Assembly (NCBI RefSeq): GCF_000970325.1
Contig: NZ_CP009518.1
Span: 62,001-126,000 of the forward strand
DNA from: Methanococcoides methylutens MM1
GTDB taxonomy: Archaea > Halobacteriota > Methanosarcinia > Methanosarcinales > Methanosarcinaceae
DNA length: 64,000 nt
Reading direction: 5' to 3'
The notes under the pieces are model-generated. The model was not told the origin of the DNA. It did no database searches and saw nothing but the letters and a program-made list of their open reading frames with translations. The position numbers were made by a program, and so were the translations under genes. Shown here piece after piece: positions 33,704-41,993 of this stretch (positions are counted from its first letter, which is position 1; every line of letters begins with the position of its first letter).

Positions 33704-34477
33704 TCAACCAATGTTTGTGCGCTGGACGATTGAATCGCTTATATTTATCTCAGTGCGGGCTGTTTCTGAATTGTTTATGCCATTTTCTTCAAGGACGCTA
33801 ACAATCTCAAGCGCATATTTTCTTGTAAATTTATCTTTATCTTTTAGTAATCCTATTGAGGGATTCAGGGCCATTTTATGAAATACACCTTTTTTTGCCA
33901 TAGAAGATAATGCAAAAGCTGCTCCTTTTCTTGTGTATGTGTTCCTATCATTAAGCAGACTTATCAATGGTAGAAGGACGTTTTCATTAATAATCCCGAC
34001 ATTTGCAAGGTGTCCAATAGCAAATGCTGAATTATATGTTACTTTGTCAAAATTATCTAACAACTTGTTGTGGAACATATCCAGAGCTCCATCAAAAACG
34101 ACTCCCTTTTTGGTGAGTGTCATTAATGCAAAAATGCTGCTCCATCTGTTTTCTTTATCGTGTTCAGAGGCCATAATTTTTAGTGGTTGGATACAAATTT
34201 CATCGTACAAACCACAATTGGCCATGTCTCCAAGAGCAAAAGCAGCAAATCTACGAACTGAAGGATTATTGCTTTGTAGAAGCTTAATAGAGATATTTAC
34301 CGCAGTAGGATCAACTAAATCCTTTTTTGATAGTATTGAAATTGCTTTAAAACAATCAATCTGTAGGTCTTGTATGTCAGTGCTTCTCAATATCTTTGCA
34401 ATATCGATAATCTGTTTATTGTTTGTCAATCTTTTTATTTTGCGGTTGTATATTGTCATTCTATCACATTCGGACAA
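33704..34477 (-). CDS. HEAT-repeat protein
   Basis: A 257-residue all-helical protein with repeats of about 35-40 residues that carry the HEAT/PBS-lyase pattern (PSVRRFAAFALGDMANCG, RWSSIFALMTLTKKG, VTYNSAFAIGHLANVG, TRKGAAFALSSMAKKG, TRKYALEIVSVLEENG). Such proteins usually mediate protein-protein contacts. The gene is A+T-rich, opposite in orientation to its neighbours cofE and thioredoxin, and has no operon partner, suggesting recent acquisition. It has no catalytic motif and no assigned partner. Confidence 0.8.
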   Translation of the reverse strand: MSECDRMTIYNRKIKRLTNNKQIIDIAKILRSTDIQDLQIDCFKAISILSKKDLVDPTAVNISIKLLQSNNPSVRRFAAFALGDMANCGLYDEICIQPLKIMASEHDKENRWSSIFALMTLTKKGVVFDGALDMFHNKLLDNFDKVTYNSAFAIGHLANVGIINENVLLPLISLLNDRNTYTRKGAAFALSSMAKKGVFHKMALNPSIGLLKDKDKFTRKYALEIVSVLEENGINNSETARTEINISDSIVQRTNIG

Positions 34478-34632
34478 GCCTAATTACTTTTAATATACTT
34501 CAGAACTTTATTGGTATTGGTGTATTTATTTTTGGTAGTTTGATAAAACTCATTAATACTTATCAATTTTCATTGTGGTTTCTAAAATAGTTCAGATCTT
34601 TTTTCAATTGGCAAAATAAGGCGAGATAAAAA

Positions 34633-34707
34633 ATTATTTATAGAATAACAGCATGGTTTTGTATGAAGCGTACAATACCCATTTACTTTTTATAAAACCA
34701 AAGGTGA
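34633..34707 (+). promoter_or_regulatory. Thioredoxin promoter and ribosome site
   Basis: ATTATTTATA (34633-34642) is a TATA box about 72 bases before the ATG, and AGGTGA (34702-34707) is the ribosome site. The 236 bases between the HEAT gene and thioredoxin are A+T-rich and hold no further feature that I could support. Confidence 0.45.
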
Positions 34708-34713
34708 TTAGCA

Positions 34714-34983
34714 ATGAGCAATGTAGTAGTATTAGACTTTACCGCAACATGGTGCGGACCATGCCAGATGCAGAAACCGATCCTTGAGGAGCTCGAAGGT
34801 GAGATGGGCGACAAGGTCGAGTTCAAGATGGTGGATGTTGACCAGAACAATGCCCTTGCAGGCAAGTATGGTATCCACGCTGTTCCAACTCTTATCATCG
34901 AGAAGGACGGAGCTGAGGTCAAGCGTTACACCGGTGTAACAAGTGCTGATGTGCTTCGCTCAGAGCTTAGCCAGCTCGTCTGA
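34714..34983 (+). CDS. Thioredoxin-like disulphide reductase
   Basis: An 89-residue thioredoxin with the active site TATWCGPCQMQKP and the conserved cis-Pro in AVPTLIIEK. It reduces protein disulphides in the cytoplasm, drawing electrons from a thioredoxin reductase not present here. The length is short for a thioredoxin but typical of archaeal small forms that lack the N-terminal strand. It is monocistronic with its own TATA box. Confidence 0.92.
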   Translation: MSNVVVLDFTATWCGPCQMQKPILEELEGEMGDKVEFKMVDVDQNNALAGKYGIHAVPTLIIEKDGAEVKRYTGVTSADVLRSELSQLV

Positions 34984-35079
34984 GCTTTTCTTTTTCCTCC
35001 ACATATCCATTCCCTCTTTTTCCCTTTTTCCTTCATTTTATTCTTTTCAAGTTCTTGATTCTGATAACATGTAAATAGC

Positions 35080-36123
35080 TTGATACCATTTCCTGAGCTG
35101 AGGTATCATTTGAACAGGCTTATCGACATGGGTGTGCTGGCATGCCGCCAGAAGAACTCGCGAGGGACTTTCAAGCCCCACCTTGCCGTAAGGTTCAGGT
35201 CAGGGGAAGGCAAGATCTGTACTTTTTCCATTGATTCCACCCGCGTGCCGAAAAAGCAGCCTCAGCCGGATGCCTATCTTGTTACTCATGCTCATTCTGA
35301 CCATAACGGCAAGTCTGCAATGCTTTCTGACCTCTCGGTCTGTACTGACAGAACCGCAGTGGCGCTTGAGATAAGGCATGACCGCGAATTCAAAGGAAGG
35401 ACCGTTGATATGTGCGGCTCCATTGACATCAATGGCGTCACCGTCAGGACCTATCCCACAGGCCATACCGCAGGAGCGGTTGCATTCTACTGGGAGAACG
35501 ATGTCGGTACACGCATAATGGTTACAGGGGATGTGAAGGACCCTTCCTCATTGCCCAAATGCGACCTGCTGATAACCGAGGCGAACTACGGGGACCATGG
35601 GGACCCTTCGTGCCACTTTGAGGACGACATCGAAGGTTTCAGGAGTGCACTGTGGTCCGCCCCTCAGGTCGCCTTCGGAGCGTATGCTTTTGGCAAGGCA
35701 CAGCGTGCAGTGGAACTTCTGCGTGAGATCGGGCATGATGGGCCCATTGCAATGGAGGAGAAATCGCTGATACTCTCCAACAGGCTTCTGGACGAGCCTG
35801 GTGAACTAATAGGGCTGGGCGAGTTCGATGAGGAAGCTGTCTGCATAGTGCCCCCGTGGGATCTGGGGAAACTGCCCCATACCATGTCCAAATATGTGAT
35901 GACCGGAAGGCAGGATTACCGTTATCCTTCCCTGCAGATCAGTGACCATCTGGATGCCAACGGGCTTGTGGACATGGTGGAAAAAGTGGATCCTGAGATG
36001 ACATTGGTGTACCATCCCGGTGGGGATCGGCCCGGCAAGTTCGCATCTTACCTTAACAGCATCGGTAGAGGTGCTGTCTGCCTGGACGATGTTGATAATG
36101 TCCTGAGCAATGAATTCCTGTAA
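35080..36123 (+). CDS. MBL-fold nuclease-like protein (archaeal mRNA 3'-end processing family)
   Basis: A 347-residue metallo-beta-lactamase-fold protein with HAHSDHNG as its zinc motif, HTAGAVAFYWE, TGDVKDPSSLPKCD and a C-terminal YHPGGDRPGKFA. This layout matches archaeal predicted exonucleases related to RNA-processing CPSF/Artemis. Nucleic-acid hydrolysis is likely, with the substrate unknown. The start is uncertain: TTG at 35080 is the longest, while TTG at 35110 has TGAGGT 5 bases before it and ATG lies at 35128. An inverted repeat TGATACC/GGTATCA spans this region. Confidence 0.8.
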   Translation: MIPFPELRYHLNRLIDMGVLACRQKNSRGTFKPHLAVRFRSGEGKICTFSIDSTRVPKKQPQPDAYLVTHAHSDHNGKSAMLSDLSVCTDRTAVALEIRHDREFKGRTVDMCGSIDINGVTVRTYPTGHTAGAVAFYWENDVGTRIMVTGDVKDPSSLPKCDLLITEANYGDHGDPSCHFEDDIEGFRSALWSAPQVAFGAYAFGKAQRAVELLREIGHDGPIAMEEKSLILSNRLLDEPGELIGLGEFDEEAVCIVPPWDLGKLPHTMSKYVMTGRQDYRYPSLQISDHLDANGLVDMVEKVDPEMTLVYHPGGDRPGKFASYLNSIGRGAVCLDDVDNVLSNEFL

Positions 36124-36213
36124 ACATTTGAAATTTAATTGCAGGAATAAACGTTTATATAGGTTCTGCTGTTTATAACATCCAATCATATTTATCTCAG
36201 GAGAAGAAGCCAA

Positions 36214-36603
36214 TTGAAAAAAGAAAGCAAAAAGAAGTCAGGTGGCACAAAGGATAATGCGGACAAGTCTGACGCTCCTGCTGTCTCAAAACCTGTAGTC
36301 ATCAAGGAAAAGACGCCTGAGGAACGTAAGCAGGCTCATGTAGAGGGTATAATCAAGACCGCTGTAGCTGCATTCCTTGGTATGATCGCAGGATTTGGTG
36401 CCTTCTATAGATTCGAAGATGGTACCGGAACTCCCTGGTATGCCGCAATTGTCATCATTGCTGTGCTTGCATACTATGCCCAGCGTGTGATCTTCCCTGC
36501 CATCAAGATCAATACAAAGGAATTCGGTCCCAAGGATTGGTTCTACGTCGAGTTCATTGTAATTGACTTCTGTCTTGTGACATGGACGCTGTTGTTGAAC
36601 TGA
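36214..36603 (+). CDS. EMC6-like small membrane protein
   Basis: A 129-residue protein with a Lys/Ser/Thr-rich N-terminus (about 1-35), three predicted TM helices and the C-terminal motif EFGPKDWFYVEFIVIDFCLV followed by TW. That ending resembles archaeal relatives of EMC6, the conserved subunit of the eukaryotic membrane-insertion complex. The start is TTG at 36214, with GGAG 10 bases upstream. A role in membrane-protein insertion is inferred from family resemblance and unproven in archaea. Confidence 0.6.
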   Translation: MKKESKKKSGGTKDNADKSDAPAVSKPVVIKEKTPEERKQAHVEGIIKTAVAAFLGMIAGFGAFYRFEDGTGTPWYAAIVIIAVLAYYAQRVIFPAIKINTKEFGPKDWFYVEFIVIDFCLVTWTLLLN

Positions 36604-36706
36604 CACAGTCCATTGCACTTCTTTTTTTATATTATTAAGATTAACCTGGTTTAGTTTGACCTGAAAATTCCATTAAATAACCTTAAAATAACTTCAGTGA
36701 TCCCCC

Positions 36707-38473
36707 ATGCGAATTGCAATATTGAATAAGGATAGATGCCAGCCAAGGCGATGCAGCCACGAATGTGAAAAATACTGCCCCAGGGTCAGGACCGGCGATG
36801 AGACCATCGTCTTTGGAGAGGACGGCAAGGCCATCATTTCCGAAGAACTCTGTGTAGGCTGCGGTATCTGTGTCAACAAATGTCCTTTTGATGCTATCAT
36901 GATCATCGGTCTGCCGGAAGCACTGACCGAACCGACCCACAGGTATGGTCCCAACGGTTTTGCCCTCTACGGACTTCCCACCCCGCAGGTTGGGAGGGTG
37001 ACAGGTATCCTTGGTCCGAACGGTATCGGTAAAAGTACGTCCGTCCAGATCCTCTCAGGAGCACTTGTCCCTAACTTCGGCGGGGAGAACGGCGACTGGG
37101 AAAAGGTCCTGGAGCACTATTCCGGAACCGCTATGCATGATTATTTCAAGGATGTTATCGACGGCAAGATCAAGGTGTCCCAGAAGCCACAGTACGTGGA
37201 CATGATCCCAAAGGCCTTCAACGGAAAGACAATTGATCTTCTGGAAGGTACCGACGAGCGCGGTGCACTGGACGACCTTATCGAAAGGCTCGATCTGGCA
37301 CCTATAATCGACCGCAATATCGGTGATCTCAGTGGTGGTGAACTGCAGAGGGTTGCCATTGCAGCCTGTGCTGCAAGAGATGCGGATTTCTATTTCTTTG
37401 ATGAGATCAGTCCGTACCTGGATATCTATCAGCGTATCAATTCCTCACAGATCATACAGGAACTTTCAGCCGAGAAGGCAGTCCTTGTGGTAGAGCACGA
37501 CCTCGCCATACTGGATATGCTCTCAGATGTGGTACAGGTGGCCTATGGTGTTCCTGCCGGGTATGGTGTGGTGACACATCCGAAAGGCGTGCGTGTTGCT
37601 ATCAACCAGTACCTCAAAGGATATCTCCCAGAGGAAAATGTCCGTATCAGGCCTGATGCCATCACTTTCGAGGTACATCCTCCACGTGTGGAATCAGATA
37701 TAGCGACACTTGTGGACTATAACGCGTTCTCCAAGAAATATGGTGAAACCTTCTCACTGGAGACCGATTCCGGCTCCCTGAAAGAAGGAGAGGTCATCGG
37801 TATCGTGGGTCCTAATGGTATTGGTAAATCTACCTTCGTGAAGATCCTTGCAGGAGAGATCGAACCCGATGAGGGCGAGCTGGACATTGACGTATCCATA
37901 TCTTACAAACCCCAGTACATCAAGGGTGACAACCCCATGCAGGTGCAGATGTTCCTGAGGAGCATTACCCGCAGGTTCGATACAAGTTACTATCAGGCAG
38001 AGGTCATCAAACCTCTGAATCTTGAGCCTCTCTTCGAGAAGATGCTCAGTGAGCTCAGTGGTGGTGAACTGCAGAGAGTAGCAATTGCTGCATGTCTCTC
38101 AAGAGATGCCGACCTGTACATTCTTGACGAGCCGAGTGCCCACCTTGATGTTGAACAGCGTTCCCTTGCCACAAAGGCGATCAAGAGATTTGCTGAGAAC
38201 AATGGTAAGACCGCAATGGTCGTTGACCACGATATTTACATGATCGACATGCTCAGTGAAAGGCTGATCGTTTTCGAAGGTAAGCCTGCTGTGTATGGTA
38301 AGGCACACCCTCCATCGAGCATGCAGGACGGCATGAACAAGTTCCTTTCAGACCTTGATATAACGTTCAGAAGGGATGAGGACACATCACGTCCAAGGGT
38401 TAACAAACCGGGTTCCCGCCTTGACAGGGAACAGAAAGCACAGGGTGAATATTACTACAGGCTGGATGAGTGA
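36707..38473 (+). CDS. Ribosome-recycling ATPase ABCE1 / Rli1
   Basis: A 588-residue soluble ABC protein that splits post-termination ribosomes in archaea and eukaryotes. The N-terminal two-cluster ferredoxin domain has CQPRRCSHECEKYCP and CVGCGICVNKCPFDA. Two nucleotide-binding domains follow: Walker A GPNGIGKSTSVQ and GPNGIGKSTFVK, signature LSGGELQRVAIAA in both, and Walker B motifs FFDEISPYLD and LDEPSAHLD. The ending of about 15 charged residues is typical. It is monocistronic. Confidence 0.97.
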   Translation: MRIAILNKDRCQPRRCSHECEKYCPRVRTGDETIVFGEDGKAIISEELCVGCGICVNKCPFDAIMIIGLPEALTEPTHRYGPNGFALYGLPTPQVGRVTGILGPNGIGKSTSVQILSGALVPNFGGENGDWEKVLEHYSGTAMHDYFKDVIDGKIKVSQKPQYVDMIPKAFNGKTIDLLEGTDERGALDDLIERLDLAPIIDRNIGDLSGGELQRVAIAACAARDADFYFFDEISPYLDIYQRINSSQIIQELSAEKAVLVVEHDLAILDMLSDVVQVAYGVPAGYGVVTHPKGVRVAINQYLKGYLPEENVRIRPDAITFEVHPPRVESDIATLVDYNAFSKKYGETFSLETDSGSLKEGEVIGIVGPNGIGKSTFVKILAGEIEPDEGELDIDVSISYKPQYIKGDNPMQVQMFLRSITRRFDTSYYQAEVIKPLNLEPLFEKMLSELSGGELQRVAIAACLSRDADLYILDEPSAHLDVEQRSLATKAIKRFAENNGKTAMVVDHDIYMIDMLSERLIVFEGKPAVYGKAHPPSSMQDGMNKFLSDLDITFRRDEDTSRPRVNKPGSRLDREQKAQGEYYYRLDE

Positions 38474-38564
38474 AAGCTCATCTCACTTATTTTAAATCTT
38501 TTAATTTCATTGACCACTGGCCGACGACCTGTTGTCGGTCTTTGATCTAATTTTTATTGTTCTA

Positions 38565-38849
38565 TCATTTGATCTGTCTCTTGTTCCTTGAAAGGTACCA
38601 CGTGAGGAACTCAGTATACAGTATTATCCCCATTATGGTGGACCAGATGAACAGCAAAAGATGATAGTTGTTGATAGGGACAAGACCTCCTGCAAGTCTT
38701 GCATGTTCGTATGCGAGGAAAGTGGTTGCTGTTTCAGGTATAGCAACAATTAAGGTCAAAGGAACCACTAGCAGTACAATGGCTGCCATTAAGGAAGAGT
38801 AGTTGACAAGCAGGTAAAGTACAATAGCAGTGAACATGGCGAAAATCAA
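38565..38849 (-). CDS. Small membrane protein with uncertain start
   Basis: A 94-residue protein with three predicted TM helices and the basic C-terminus SRNKRQIK. The first canonical start in frame is TTG at 38849. The open frame extends further upstream, and a strong GGAGGG (complement of 38886-38891) sits 6 bases before an in-frame ACG (38877-38879), where a start codon is expected. If ACG initiates, 10 more residues (DIVGTGTAF-like) would complete the first helix. Function is unknown. Confidence 0.65.
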   Translation of the reverse strand: MIFAMFTAIVLYLLVNYSSLMAAIVLLVVPLTLIVAIPETATTFLAYEHARLAGGLVPINNYHLLLFIWSTIMGIILYTEFLTWYLSRNKRQIK

Positions 38850-38943
38850 AAATGCTGTTCCTGTTCCTACAATATCCGTACTGAACCCTCCTTTGGTTAA
38901 TAGCTTTTAATGATATGGGCTTGCTGCACCCTTTTCTATTTAT

Positions 38944-40716
38944 TTAATGCGACCTGCGTATATAATAATATGCAATAAGCGGGATGATGGAAAGCACGCC
39001 TGCTATGGTGGCAAAAGAGGATAGCAGGAATGTTGCGTGTTCAGCTCTTGAGACCGGCTCACTGTTCGTATCAATATCCTCACTTTCGATGGTCTTATCA
39101 GGGGTTCCAAGTGAATACACATAGAGTTTCACAACATTGGATCTAAAATCTCCCTCAAGACCATCCTCATCAGTATAGGAAACAATTGCAGGGGGCAGGT
39201 CTATAATGACTTCTTCCTGTGCAAGCAATGTATAGGAGAGTTGCTTTTTATCTCCCCCTTCAAGTGTTCCTTCCCATGTATTTTCTCCGCTGACAAACCT
39301 GAAACCTTCAGGTATCTTCTCTGCCAGGGAACCCTCCACATCAACGGTACCGCTGTTCGTTATCGTTACGGTTATGTCAACTTCTTCTCCGGTGAGTATG
39401 TCACTGAGACTGACCTCCTTCTCGATCTCCAGCAATGCTCCTTCCACATCGATGGTAACTGCCGCGCCATCTGATAGGACGCTGTATGTCTCACCCTGCG
39501 AGTACCAGCTTGCAACTGCCGGTCCAAGATCATAGGTCCCGGCTACCATGGGAATTGCTTTGTATTGAATGGTCTCTGATCTTCCTGCACCGATGAACAT
39601 TGTCCAGTCTGTGGAGTCTATTACAAGAGGTCTGAATCCCGAAGGCAGAGGGTCTTGGATGGTTACTTCATGTCCAATACTTGCATTGTTGTAGACCACC
39701 ATGTCGACGATGATCCTTCTTCTGGTCCTGTCCTCATCTTCCATAAGATGGGTGTCGATGGTCTTTTCAATTAAGATGTAAGGTTGCACTTTTGTCTGTA
39801 CTGTTGTGGTATTCCGGTAATTGTTCCCGCGGTAGTCATACCCATCAACGTTCACATCGATCTTTATATTCTCCTCGACCGGAGTTTCAGGTAATGTGAG
39901 GCTGATCGGTACCCGGTATATCTTGAGCGTGTCAAGCATTGCAAGGTCATAACTCTCCGGTTCGATCTGGCCATTACTTGCAGATGTGGTGATGGTAATT
40001 CCCCTTGCAGGTATCGTACCGATGTTCTTCAGGTATATCTCGAAAGAGGCGGGGTGGTTGGGGGAATAATCTTCTTCAAGGTCGTTGATCTGAACTTTGA
40101 ATTCCGGCTTTCCGGGATGGTACACTTGCAGATTTATCTCCTGGTTGACCATGTCGATGTATGTGACCCTTGCCATTATTTCATCGGAATACTTTCTGTA
40201 ATCGTTTGTTTCGTACTCGTCAACCCGGGTCTTATCATCGGTCGTGACCTCCAGTGTCGCAATGCTGTCACTGACATTTAGCAGCTTGATGACGGCATTG
40301 TCCGTCTCTGCCGTTTCTTCCACTGCAAGTTTCTGACTTTCTGATGGTATCCAGACAAGTTCGTACTCGTGGAGGTATAGCTCAAGAGTTACCTTAGCAG
40401 GGTCAATTGAGAGTGTTTTGACCTTGAGGTCCTTTTCATGGACGTACTCATTGTTCAACGAATCATCAGCAAAGAAGCTCTTCCGGAACTCCCCGTCAAT
40501 GTACAGGAGCAGTGTGGCGGAATATCCTTCATCTTCCTTATTGATCTCATGGACCTTCACAGTGTATTTCTCAGCGGATGCCCGGTCTCCATCTGCAAGA
40601 TCGAAGACTCCCTGATGGACCCAGATCTCCTCGTACTGGAATTCATCTGCAGCGGAGGATATGCCGGTAAAAATAAGAAGCATCAGGACTGCAAGAGCAA
40701 TACGCTTTAAATACAT
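38944..40716 (-). CDS. Large exported surface protein with DUF11/NEW3-type beta repeats
   Basis: A 590-residue protein: signal peptide (about 1-22), a beta-rich N-terminal half, then DUF11-like repeats of the S-layer/COG1361 kind (GPAVASWYSQGETYSVLSD, TDILTGEEVDITVTITNSG, LPPAIVSYTDEDGLEGD), and a C-terminal TM helix (TIAGVLSIIPLIAYYYI) with RRSH. It is probably an S-layer-associated or cell-surface protein. It is divergent from hisF. Confidence 0.82.
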   Translation of the reverse strand: MYLKRIALAVLMLLIFTGISSAADEFQYEEIWVHQGVFDLADGDRASAEKYTVKVHEINKEDEGYSATLLLYIDGEFRKSFFADDSLNNEYVHEKDLKVKTLSIDPAKVTLELYLHEYELVWIPSESQKLAVEETAETDNAVIKLLNVSDSIATLEVTTDDKTRVDEYETNDYRKYSDEIMARVTYIDMVNQEINLQVYHPGKPEFKVQINDLEEDYSPNHPASFEIYLKNIGTIPARGITITTSASNGQIEPESYDLAMLDTLKIYRVPISLTLPETPVEENIKIDVNVDGYDYRGNNYRNTTTVQTKVQPYILIEKTIDTHLMEDEDRTRRRIIVDMVVYNNASIGHEVTIQDPLPSGFRPLVIDSTDWTMFIGAGRSETIQYKAIPMVAGTYDLGPAVASWYSQGETYSVLSDGAAVTIDVEGALLEIEKEVSLSDILTGEEVDITVTITNSGTVDVEGSLAEKIPEGFRFVSGENTWEGTLEGGDKKQLSYTLLAQEEVIIDLPPAIVSYTDEDGLEGDFRSNVVKLYVYSLGTPDKTIESEDIDTNSEPVSRAEHATFLLSSFATIAGVLSIIPLIAYYYIRRSH

Positions 40717-40841
40717 CAGCCATTTTTATGTGCCTCATAGCGTTTAAATATACCGTTCTGAGCGGTCATGGCTGCATTTCTTTTTGTATATATCCTCATC
40801 CTTCAACAACATTTAATTAGAGAACATTCATTACGTAAACT

Positions 40842-41663
40842 ATGCTTACAAAGAGGATTATCCCGTGTCTTGATGTCACCCTTGATTCAGAAGGTGGCAC
40901 TGTTGTCAAAGGTGTCGAGTTCGTAGATCTCAAAAAGGCAGGTGACCCTGTTGACCTCGCAAAACGCTACAACGAACAGGGCGCGGATGAACTTGTTTTC
41001 CTGGACATTACAGCTTCCCACGAAGGCCGCTCAACAATGATCGATGTGATCGAGCGTACTGCCAATGAGGTCTTTATCCCTCTCACCGTGGGTGGTGGAA
41101 TAAACTCTGTTGAGGATGTCAGGCAGATCCTGAGGGCAGGTGCTGACAAGGTATCCATCAACACTGCTGCTGTGAAGAACCCACAGCTGATCAAGGAAGC
41201 TTCCGATATCTTCGGTTCCCAGTGTATTGTTACAGCAATCGATTGCAAGCGCAATCCGGACGTTGAGAACAATCCTGATAAGACCATCATCGAGCTTGAG
41301 GACGGGACTCCTGCATGGTATGAGGTTGTGATCTATGGTGGTCGCAAACCCACAGGCCTGGATGCTGTCCAGTGGGCGAAGAAGGTCGAGGAACTTGGAT
41401 CTGGCGAGATATTGCTGACAAGCATGGACCGTGATGGTACCTACGATGGTTTCGATATCCCTATCACAAGAAAGCTCTCAGAAGAACTGGAGATCCCTAT
41501 CATCGCTTCCGGTGGCGTGGGTAAGCCTGAGCACATGTATGGCGGTTTTGTTGATGGCAAGGCCGATGCAGGACTTGCAGCCAGTATCTTCCACTTCGGT
41601 GAGTTCACTGTGCGTGATGTGAAAGAAGCACTGGAGAAAAAGAACATCCCTGTCAGGCTCTAA
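40842..41663 (+). CDS. hisF: Imidazole glycerol phosphate synthase, cyclase subunit HisF
   Basis: HisF closes the imidazole ring of IGP and releases AICAR, using ammonia from HisH. The 273-residue TIM barrel has the two catalytic Asp, in [10 protein letters not shown] and [12 protein letters not shown], and the phosphate loops VGGGI and ASGGVGK. It begins with [12 protein letters not shown], normal for the family. A CATTTAATTAG-type TATA element lies about 27 bases before the ATG, and no Shine-Dalgarno is seen, so a leaderless mRNA is likely. Confidence 0.97.
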   Translation: MLTKRIIPCLDVTLDSEGGTVVKGVEFVDLKKAGDPVDLAKRYNEQGADELVFLDITASHEGRSTMIDVIERTANEVFIPLTVGGGINSVEDVRQILRAGADKVSINTAAVKNPQLIKEASDIFGSQCIVTAIDCKRNPDVENNPDKTIIELEDGTPAWYEVVIYGGRKPTGLDAVQWAKKVEELGSGEILLTSMDRDGTYDGFDIPITRKLSEELEIPIIASGGVGKPEHMYGGFVDGKADAGLAASIFHFGEFTVRDVKEALEKKNIPVRL

Positions 41664-41703
41664 TTGCAAATTTGATCTGATAATCATTCAAGGAGCTTAC
41701 AAC

Positions 41704-41991
41704 ATGGAGATCACAGAATTCCAGAAGCTGATGTACGACCTGTACGCACACAATGACAAACGCAGGGGGGCAGCTGCAACCACTCTCTGGCTGGTCGAGG
41801 AGATCGGCGAGCTGGCAGAGGCGGTCCGCAGGGAGGACATGGAGAACCTGAGGGAAGAGCTTGCAGATTGCTTTGCCTGGATCGGAGCGCTGGCAAACCT
41901 TTTTGATATCGATCTTGAGGAAGCTTTCCTGGAGAAGTATCCGCTTGTGTGTCCCACATGCGGGAAGAACCCGTGCATTTGCACTGACTGA
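41704..41991 (+). CDS. MazG-like nucleotide pyrophosphohydrolase
   Basis: A 95-residue MazG-type protein, half the length of bacterial MazG. The metal-binding pattern is in LVEEIGELAEAVRR and LREELADCFAWIGALANL, the usual EExxE and EExxD arrangement. A C-terminal CPTCGKNPCIC adds a possible zinc site that ordinary MazG lacks. The enzyme hydrolyses NTPs or dNTPs to NMP and diphosphate, perhaps removing damaged nucleotides. GGAG precedes the ATG and the U32 gene follows 2 bases after its stop. Confidence 0.85.
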   Translation: MEITEFQKLMYDLYAHNDKRRGAAATTLWLVEEIGELAEAVRREDMENLREELADCFAWIGALANLFDIDLEEAFLEKYPLVCPTCGKNPCICTD

Positions 41992-41993
41992 TC

